DNA of 64,000 nt. Origin: Liolophura sinensis (lineage: Eukaryota > Mollusca > Polyplacophora > Chitonida > Chitonidae). Location of the stretch: assembly GCF_032854445.1 (NCBI RefSeq), contig NC_088301.1:8800281-8864280 (forward strand), written 5' to 3'. Position numbers and translations under genes: made by a program. The notes beneath the pieces were generated by a model, which was not told where the DNA came from, did no database searches, and saw only the letters and a list, made by a program, of their open reading frames with translations. Below, piece after piece: positions 57,801 through 64,000 of the stretch (position 1 is its first letter; each line of letters starts with the position of its first letter).

Positions 57801-60800
57801 TATTTTCTTTCCTGATTTTGAGCCATTGATAGTTAATATCTTATTTTTCATGACCTGTTCAACAAAAAACAAATAAGCTAGATACGATTATTATTGAGTA
57901 TTAATCATGAATTTTGGCCTAAAATACATATAAACTTAGAGAAAAGGAAATTATAAAAATTCTAGAATAATGACAAAATCCTCCATGTATTTTAATTATT
58001 TAGCTAAAGTGAAGTTGGCGGATCTATTCCCCAATTTGGACCGTGGGAATCACAGCCGTCCAATGAAGAAGCAGCTTTTCAATATGTACTTAAAGAGAAG
58101 CAGCTCTTCCGGTGACGTCAAGGATCAGTCGATCCATAAACTTTACAAATCCCAATTATTTTAACAAAGATAAAAATACAGGAGATAGGGGCACGAGAAA
58201 CAAGGGATATTAATTATCAATGGCCGTGTCAGATCTGTATTATGGCTGTTCTAAATATATGACAGCTCGACAGTCTGGCATAAAAGGGGAAAAGTCCCTG
58301 ACAAGAGGCCTACACTTCTGCAGGCTGGCTAGACGTAATGGTTAAAATGGCTCGCAATAAAAAAAAAATCAATTCTAGTACATGTACATACCAGTCCTTC
58401 ATCCCAAATCCTGGCGTGTATGTCCATTTGCTTATTTCTAGTCACCTTGTTTAAACTTTCGTCGAAGAGGAGGACGTAACCGTCTGCGTCTGAGATTTTT
58501 TTTGACAGTCTGTGTTTCAGGTATGGCGCGATTCCGAATGTACATAAATACGCTCATTTCCTCTCGCCACAAGCAAACTGTTTGGCTATATCAGAGTCTG
58601 GGAACATTTCTGCAAACAGGTGCTGGGTATCTGCACAGGATTTGAAGGAGTAATGAGATGCGATCACTTTTAGTGTCCACAATATTTCCGCATGCAAACA
58701 TTCCGACTTTGTTACAAAACTAGGCACGGAAGTCGAAGTTGGTCTACCGGTACTTGAGGCTGCAGAGGTCGTAGGGAGATCTTCACATGACTGTGCTGTT
58801 ATTGTGGCAGTTGTGCGTTTAGGTTGAAAAAAGTCTCTAATGACAAATCCAGAAGATAATTCCTCGAGACGTTGTTGGTGTTTCTGTCCCTTGGCATGAC
58901 TGCGCAATGCTGGTTCTCCCATGTTTGATACGTCAATCGATTTAACGCAGATCTTGCATTTGGCGCTTAATTTGTTTCCTGGGTCCGACTCCAGCCATCT
59001 GGCGTACTCAGCCTGTTTCAGCCAACGTGGGTTGAATAAACATTTGCCTGGAGGCATGATGACAAATAGCCCGTGACCCACTTCAGTAATCAGAACAAAG
59101 AAACGGAGAAATTTGGCGGGACCTCGAGACAGAAAGTAAAGCCAACTGTCGTCAAAAGTTAGAACGCTTTACGGTTTATATATAACATACGTTAATGTCG
59201 TAAAAATGCAAAGTTATCTCTCTTGCACAAACAGCGTTAGATTACCGACCGGCTAGTTTTTTTATATTTATCAGAATTTCAGGACTTTCCAGGAGTTTTT
59301 ATTTAAATTCCAGGACTTTCCAGGAGTTTCCAGGTCGGATTTTTTTTTCAAGGAGTTTCCAGGACTTTCCAGGAGGCGTGCGAACCCTGTCTCTCTTGCA
59401 CAAACAGCGTTAGATTACCGACCGGCTAGTTTTTTTATATTTATCAGAATTTCAGGACTTTCCAGGAGTTTTTATTTAAATTCCAGGAGTTTCCAGGTCG
59501 GATTTTTTTTTCAAGGAGTTTCCAGGACTTTCCAGGAGGCGTGCGAACCCTGTATAAATGTTCTGAACATTATAATGCTAACAAATGTAAGTTTACTGAT
59601 TTATAATGTGCATACATCTCATCATGTACATACATGCAGATTCATCTAGCACAATTTAATGGTAAGTCAGCTTTACAGGAATCTTGCAAATCCTGGGGAA
59701 ACCACAGCATCCCTGACGACAGACACCTGACTAACTTCCTGACATGAAGCTGCAGCTAAACCAGCGGCAGCTGCAGCCCAGGGCCATTCTACGAAGCAGT
59801 TGCATACTGCACCCGGTGCAATTTCCTTGACAACACGCAGTGGAGAGATACATCACCATGGTAGATGCACTTGAGGCAGCCTTGCAACAACCTTGAAGAA
59901 CGGGCCATAAGACTGTGACTTTATCAGTCGTGACCTTGTGGACGTAGGCCTCTGGCACAACCCAGTACAGCTCTCATGGACAGCAAATTCAGAGAACTAA
60001 ATCCCATGCTAAATTTGCAAATTGTATATTCCTGGACCAAGCCCGCATTCAATCTTCATCTGACGTTACACAAAATAAACCTAAAATATTGTATCAAAAT
60101 CGGACAACATTTTGAGCAGTTGTTGCACGGAAACCAACAGCCAATGAGAATGGTGAAATTCAATAAATATGTATGGGTCACCCTGGTTTTAAAACTCGAT
60201 CTTAGGTTACACAAAATAAAGCTGCACAATACTGCTTCAAAATCGGCCAGAATTTGTGGCATGGAAACCAACAGCCAATGAGAATAATGAAATTCAATGA
60301 ATATGTAAGGATCACTCTGGTTTTCAAATCTCATCTCTGGTTACACAGAAAAAGCCTACACAATTTTTTTATCAAAGGTGAATGTGCACTTAAATGAAAG
60401 CCTAACAGACTGATATGAACTGGCAGGCACACTGACTGACGGACAAACAGACCCAAACTAACATCCCTCTCTTTTTGCAAAAGCTCTGAATAAGAAATTC
60501 TGTCAAAGATTCAAAGATTAGACCTAGTCATTCTTACTTCATCATCTTCCATAGTTTCTCCACCAAAGCAGGACTGTTCAGAGGGTTCTCAGTGTCACCT
60601 TTGACAAAAGGGGGGTTTTCAACCAGTGAATTTAAAATTGAGTGCCTGAAGAGATAATGACAACAAATAACATAGAAATAAATAATATGGTACTGTAACT
60701 AATATATTTATTTCCATAACTTACAATCTTCTTAGCAATTATTTAGAAGACAATTCTTATATTTAAGACCTAAATTCGAAGGTGAACTGAAAACAACAAT

Positions 60801-63796
60801 TTTCACAAAATCTGAAAAGTTGCACTTGGTGTTTAGACAGCGCATGCAGAGAGAACAGTGAAACAGATACCTGATAAATGGCTCTGGGTCTGTTTCGGCT
60901 AACTCCAATACCCACAGTAATTCCTCCAGGTTTTTCTCAGCTGTCAAACAGAAAACCCAACAATGCGTCAGAGTTACACGTACACAAATACTGTAAATCT
61001 TCAACCCTTCTAACTTGTAAAGCACATTTTTCAGAGTAATTTATGCATACAACTGTTATGAAAATTATGCCTAAAATGATTTGTTTGCGTCACTTAAGAA
61101 CCAAGCTTCAGTAAACAGTTGAGATTATTTTTCTACCCTCTATAGTTCCATCATAATGTTTCAAAATATTGGTTGCAGTGGTGGTTGAAAAGTTTGAAGA
61201 ATTAAGGTAATCCTCATTTACTTTGAAAAAATAAATGACATCATTCACTGTATACAGCTGAACCTTGGCGGTACAAGAGATAATTTTTTTAAGAATACAG
61301 AGGACAAATGGCTATAACATTGTGCCAATAATGTCTTTACAGATGAAAGAGAAGGAGATATTTCTGAAGAAAATGTAGTTAACACATGACTGTTTTAACA
61401 CTGTCGTTAAAATATTTTTCCGAAAAGCAAAATAAATCAATTTTTGAAAAAATGTATGTAGTCCATGTAATGCCTATAGAGCTGCAAGAGAGGGAGACAA
61501 TTTATGAAGAAAACACAACGAACACATGGTTACTGTTAGATTGTCCCTCTTCAGACATGCAAGAAGGAAAGAAAATATAATGGATCAATGGCTACTGTGA
61601 GATTGTCCCTGTAATGTCTTTCAAGATGAAAGTAAAGTAGATTTTTACCTTTGATGTAATCAATCAACGCCTCCAGAGCAGCCTCGCGGATATCCTGGAA
61701 TATCCCATACTGAGAATAGCTCCTGAAGATTGATGGGTCACTAGGAAGGTGTCCAAACTTCTGCAGAGTACGGATAGCCCTGAGACAGCTGAGGAAAGCA
61801 GGGCTCATAATTCTGTTATTTTGTACTCAGCTGTGTGACTTATGTCTACAACATTTGACACAGACTGAACCAGAGGCAGTGAGGTTCACATTTGATACAT
61901 ACTATAAATGATCTAAACATTCTTTTGGTCCTGAAACTGAATTTGTCTATTAGGATATCATCTTATCTTCCAACAAATGTCAAAACAACTTTCTAAGATC
62001 AAAAGAATTCCCAGAATCAGGAAAATGAGCTACTGAGTAATGGGCAAAATTTTCACTTTAATGCCACAATCGAATTTTAATGCGATGCAGTACACTTTTA
62101 AACTTAATCTCTAACCCAATGTATACATCTACAGAATGCAAACACTGTCATATTAGGATTCCAAGCTTTTTCTTTCTTTTCTGAGATCAGAAAGTAGAAA
62201 TTATTCTTTTTGCACTATTTGTAGAAAAACTGCAAATTGCAGCTCTTTGAAATTTGGCTGCAAAATTTTTTCAATATTAACTTTAAGAGTTTTCAAGTTT
62301 CTTCTCCTGGATCACTTAGTTAGGCTACTTGGATTTGGATCAAACCCATTAAAATTTCTTCTCAATGGACCGGTCCATCTGAAATTTAATATGCATGTAG
62401 AGCAATGCTAGATAAATAAAGTTTGAGAAAACATTAACATCTGATCAAAACCTGGAAGCTTGTCACTGGTCGAATACATGTCACGAAAACTTTGAATTTT
62501 GATATAACTGATGTTCCAATGTATTTTGAGCTGGTGATTCCAAATCTGCTTTTCTTTCTTATCTATGCAACTTTTGAGATATAATCCAAAAACTTATGTT
62601 AAGTTTTTAAAGTTAATTAATTTCAATGGGCTGTAAATCAAAAATTGTGAGAGCTAGAAATTTGCAACAAATTATAGCCCAAAGTATGTACTTCTGATAG
62701 AATCAAAGATATTTGAGCTACGATTAAATGGTTTTCTCACCAGAAGTGTTTAAATGACATCAGTCTATTTCAGATACATCAGCACTGTTGTGTTGCCGTA
62801 CAATGGTTACAAATATTGTCATGTGACTAACTCGTCTATGCTGAAGCTGAAGCAGAAAACCATTTGTGTATACTGCTGTCTTACGATATAAAGGTTAGTA
62901 CTACTTTATACAACAGCCTATACAATGCCAGCTTCAGTAGTCCGTATTTGGCCGAGGTTTTACCTGACTGTCACAGTGTGTCTGTAACATGGCAGTAGTT
63001 TCTCCAGGTTCAAGCAGCGTGTAATCTCTTCCAGTATCAGTTTTGTGTCAGCAGTTAATGACTCAGCTGTTGGAGCTTGCCTGAAGATACCAAGACATTA
63101 CATAGTAAATATAGGTAAGTATTGACATTTATTTACTTGATTGTTGTTTTCACACCAGACCCAAGAATTTTCCACCTATATTATGTCTGACAGTTTTATG
63201 ACAGGAGGAAGCCAGGATTTCCAGCATAAACCACTGACCTTAGGCAAGAGAATGATTTTCCCACATGCCCTGCAGATATGCACACCATATAATTACTGGT
63301 GGAAGACAAGTAGTCTTCCAGCAATGTTAGGCTATAGAAATGTTCAGATGAGTGTCTTCGACTGTTGTTACAAAACCCCCTGGACAGAGAAACCGGACAC
63401 ATGTCGTGCCCATTGTACCTCACACATATACATGTATGTGTACGGCTAAGAGAACAAACTGGGTTGCATAATGTCAGCTGAAAACACCTGATTGGTTAAT
63501 ACTGATAACAAAGCAGTGCTTTAGGTTTTCTCAATGTATGCAATTATGTTTACGATGAAATGTGACATCTGTACAATGCAGAAGAAGAAGAAGTTAAGTA
63601 CATTGAAGAAGAAGTAAGTTAAGCTTCCTAGACTTTATGCTGTTTATTGATGCATACATACATTTGGTCTAGTGTTGTCTTTTTCCGTTCAGTTGTTCAG
63701 TAACACTTACCCAGTTAATGCTACCATGGAAACGGCAGGAGTCACAGTACCAGCTAGGGCGTCGATCAAGGCAGCTCGGTAGTAGTTATCAGAGTA
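45438..63796 (-). CDS. TAF2: TAF2, TFIID subunit 2 (3' half, nine exons; 5' end beyond the window)
   Basis: TAF2 is a large subunit of the general transcription factor TFIID and acts in the nucleus at core promoters; its body is an M1-aminopeptidase-like fold followed by helical repeats. Visible exons, 5' to 3' on the minus strand: 63711-63796, 62964-63080, 61649-61788, 60871-60940, 60538-60645, 54684-54783, 53889-54224, 48844-49024, 45438-45850. They join in frame (1551 nt, 516 residues plus stop). Recognisable TAF2 segments are DNYYRAALIDAL, CLNLEKLLPCYRHTVTVS, CLRAIRTLQKFGHLPSDPS, FQDIREAALEALIDYIK, NPPFVKG, and ALVEKLWKMMNSGTSHDSK. An acidic/polar region follows, then the (KH)n tail. Metazoan TAF2 is about 1200 residues, so roughly the last 40% is here; the peptidase-like domain is missing because the window ends. 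An hAT-like transposon sits in intron 54784-60537, and a large minisatellite in the last intron. Confidence 0.93.
45949..46345. repeat. 31-bp minisatellite in the last TAF2 intron
   Basis: About 12-13 copies of AGCCCTACTTAGCAAATATG followed by ACAACCAACTC, the first ones nearly identical and later ones drifting. Confidence 0.93.
46390..46640. repeat. Degenerate ~22-bp repeat next to the 31-bp array
   Basis: ATATGACTTTCAACTAAGCC-like units, apparently a diverged relative of the neighbouring 31-bp array. Confidence 0.7.
46791..48843 (-). repeat. ~68-bp minisatellite grown from a TAF2 exon-intron border (about 30 copies)
   Basis: On the minus strand each unit reads CCACAG, then GATGTGTCACCCAGC-type sequence, TGGAAGTTCTCAG or CAGATGTTCTCAG, then GTAAGTC and 30-odd bases of spacer. 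Two unit types often alternate, giving a higher-order period of about 136 bp. The unit next to exon h merges with the exon's own end (GTGTCACCAAGCCGGAAGTT, donor GTAGGTC), so the array appears to derive from that border. It fills two thirds of a 2993-bp intron. Confidence 0.95.
48844..49024 (-). CDS. TAF2: TAF2 exon h
   Basis: Begins SKPDDESSQSTPPAATPLVS and ends DSADESPPVSPSRKFS plus one base; Ser/Pro-rich and probably disordered. Acceptor CCATTTACAG, donor GTAGGTC at 48838-48843. The last 25 or so bases are the apparent seed of the minisatellite that follows directly. Confidence 0.85.
49025..50156. other. TAF2 intron sequence, nothing recognised
   Basis: AT-rich; no further TAF2 exon is needed, because exons g and h join in phase. 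Confidence 0.6.
50157..50400 (-). mobile_element. SINE family A, full length, in a TAF2 intron
   Basis: From CTTATTTATTTGATTGGCGT through CGGCGGCCAGCATTATGGTG and CGACCGCATTGGTGAGCAGC to the intact head CACTAACCAACTGAGCCACA plus GAGGCCCC. This is the best preserved tRNA head in the window, though it lacks part of the AGCCAGCATGAGC block. Confidence 0.93.
51710..51980. repeat. 23-bp minisatellite in a TAF2 intron
   Basis: About 11-12 copies of a unit close to CACAAAGTGTCAACACTGTA plus YGC. AGTGTCAACACT inside the unit is an imperfect palindrome. The plus-strand open frame across it is repeat-derived. Confidence 0.92.
53889..54224 (-). CDS. TAF2: TAF2 exon g
   Basis: 112 codons, phase 0 at both ends: NEMSQEKRAEMDEQIGMSLD, then a long acidic, low-complexity stretch (KVESQAKDAEKMNDTITAEP, ESRKRKAESPLSDRERS) ending FKLKIK. 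Predicted disordered. Placement rests on frame, splice sites and position between exons f and h. Confidence 0.85.
54684..54783 (-). CDS. TAF2: TAF2 exon f
   Basis: Encodes SGTSHDSKVRCDLADIYYKL and YGRTQPLSAANRE. Acceptor GATTCTACAG (a second AG follows 5 bp later, but phase and homology favour the first), donor GTCAGTG. Separated from exon e by 5754 bp holding the hAT-like element. Confidence 0.92.
55879..59057 (-). pseudogene. hAT-like transposase pseudogene, two exons, three in-frame stops
   Basis: Exon 1 is 58392-59057 (donor GTATGT) and exon 2 is 57597 down to 55879 (acceptor CTCTTTTCAG). In order: a BED-like zinc finger (CKICVKSIDVSNMGEPALRS, then HAKGQKH, about residues 40-70); the first catalytic Asp in YVLLFDESLN; a second Asp-bearing block LQLSMDGPSVNW; the hAT C-x2-H motif in GSCGLHIVHG; and the C-terminal dimerisation segment LLLSHGQATVERGFSVNR, followed by a charged coiled-coil tail. 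Stops interrupt it at 58554-58556 (TGA), 56116-56118 (TAA) and 55960-55962 (TGA); the natural stop is 55879-55881. Between them the frame is kept over nearly 800 codons, so no frameshift has occurred. It is probably not translated to full length, and the element is presumed immobile unless helped by another copy. Confidence 0.88.
59217..59552. repeat. Tandem duplication of the transposon end
   Basis: TCTCTCTTGCACAAACAGCG starts at 59217 and again at 59390 (period 173). The copies are virtually identical except that the second lacks 10 bp of a TTCCAGGAC motif. Each copy ends CGTGCGAACCCTG, so the element has two consecutive terminal repeats on this side. Confidence 0.93.
59559..60537. other. 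TAF2 intron sequence with a short internal duplication
   Basis: A block near 60125-60180 (AACCAACAGCCAATGAGAAT, GTGAAATTCAATAAATATGT) recurs near 60266-60306, about 140 bp apart: a two-copy tandem duplication. No exon recognised. Confidence 0.6.
60538..60645 (-). CDS. TAF2: TAF2 exon e
   Basis: Encodes HSILNSLVENPPFVKGDTEN and PLNSPALVEKLWKMM. Acceptor ATCTCTTCAG, donor GTAAGAA; ends with two bases of an Asn codon completed by exon f. Confidence 0.93.
60871..60940 (-). CDS. TAF2: TAF2 exon d
   Basis: Encodes EKNLEELLWVLELAETDPEP and FIR, with the split Arg codon completed by exon e. Acceptor TGTTTGACAG, donor GTATCTG. Confidence 0.93.
61649..61788 (-). CDS. TAF2: TAF2 exon c
   Basis: Encodes CLRAIRTLQKFGHLPSDPSI, then QYGIFQDIREAALEALIDYI, one of the best-conserved parts of the C-terminal half. 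Acceptor TTTCCTCAG, donor GTAAAAAT. Confidence 0.94.
62170..62880 (+). repeat. Unclassified dispersed repeat, copy 2
   Basis: Counterpart of 10090-11030 in the same orientation, inside a TAF2 intron. It ends 84 bp from exon b. Conserved blocks include the GACATCAGTCTATTTCAG region and CTGAAGCTGAAGCAGAAAAC near 62838-62858. Confidence 0.7.
62964..63080 (-). CDS. TAF2: TAF2 exon b
   Basis: Encodes QAPTAESLTADTKLILEEIT and RCLNLEKLLPCYRHTVTV, a conserved helical-repeat segment. Acceptor TATCTTCAG, donor GTAAAACC. Confidence 0.93.
63127..63300 (-). mobile_element. SINE family A, strongly degenerate
   Basis: TTTATTTACTTGATTGTTGT, CCAAGAATTTTCCACCTATA, and GACAGGAGGAAGCC follow the family A order on the reverse strand, but with many changes. 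It begins about 45 bp upstream of the exon b acceptor. Confidence 0.5.
63711..63796 (-). CDS. TAF2: TAF2 exon a (first visible)
   Basis: Encodes YSDNYYRAALIDALAGTVTP and AVSMVALTG. Acceptor TATTTTTCAG, donor GTAAGTGT; ends in phase 2. Its acceptor shows that further exons lie beyond 64000. Confidence 0.9.
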
Positions 63797-63824
63797 CTGA
63801 AAAATACAATGAATAAAGTTTATT

Positions 63825-64000
63825 TCATTTGATTGGTCTTTTACTCTTTTAGTCCACACTGAAGAATATTTCACTTATACGACGGTGACCAGCATTATGG
63901 TGGGAGGAAACCATGCTGAACCCGAAGGAAACCCACGACCATGGAAGCCAGCATGAGCTGGACTTGAACTCACAGCAGCCTCATTGGTGGGACATTGGGT
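63825..64000 (-). mobile_element. SINE family A, running off the window
   Basis: TTTCATTTGATTGGTCTTTT, CACTTATACGACGGTGACCA, GCATTATGGTGGGAGGAAAC, ACCCACGACCATGGAAGCCA. Part of the middle is deleted. The tRNA-like head lies beyond 64000. It sits in the intron upstream of exon a, 29 bp from its acceptor. Confidence 0.88.

Larger units (their letters stand above)
55015..59552 (-). mobile_element. hAT-like DNA transposon inside a TAF2 intron
   Basis: The ends are inverted: CAGGGTTCATACACTC at 55015 and, read from 59552 on the minus strand, CAGGGTTCGCACGCC. Both ends carry repeated TTCCAGGAGTTTTCCAGG-type subterminal motifs. The 6-bp sequence TATAAA flanks both sides directly (55009-55014, 59553-59558); hAT elements usually leave 8 bp, so the target site has drifted or this family differs. 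The interior encodes the decayed two-exon transposase at 55879-59057 in the same orientation as TAF2. The 59552 end is duplicated in tandem. Confidence 0.82.

Overview
The window is animal nuclear DNA. The genes are split by introns with GT-AG borders, most of the sequence is intron or intergenic, and repeats are dense. Two tRNA-derived SINE families with tails of the kind I associate with molluscs and other lophotrochozoans recur throughout. A marine mollusc, or possibly a related lophotrochozoan, is the best guess; the species cannot be named from the sequence.

Layout. 1-20 kb is gene-poor: tandem repeats, SINEs, a decayed L1/Tx1-like LINE (7985-9640), a long unclassified dispersed repeat, a short inverted-repeat element, and one compact minus-strand gene for a secreted cysteine-rich protein with three pacifastin-like domains (14010-14525). 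20-37.4 kb holds a complete minus-strand gene of 13 coding exons, in frame at every junction, for a 570-residue SLC5-family sodium-coupled solute transporter of the SLC5A8/A12/A6 type. 37.4-45.4 kb is intergenic, with SINEs, a CpG-rich inverted-repeat element and two plus-strand tRNA genes, Arg(UCU) and Pro(UGG). 45.4-64 kb is the 3' half of a minus-strand TAF2 gene (TFIID subunit): nine exons and 516 codons, ending in the His/Lys-rich tail typical of TAF2. The 5' half lies beyond the right edge.

One TAF2 intron carries a hAT-like DNA transposon (55015-59552). Its two-exon transposase is interrupted by three in-frame stop codons but by no frameshift. The last TAF2 intron carries about 30 tandem copies of a ~68-bp unit that appears to have grown from the end of the preceding exon. 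Each copy tends to contain an AG, 27 coding-compatible bases in the correct phase, and a consensus splice donor, so the array is a ladder of potential in-frame micro-exons. That is the most unusual structure here.

No operon-like or functionally linked cluster is evident. SLC5 and TAF2 lie head to tail on the same strand by position only. All gene models come from reading the sequence (family resemblance, splice borders, phase), without transcript data.
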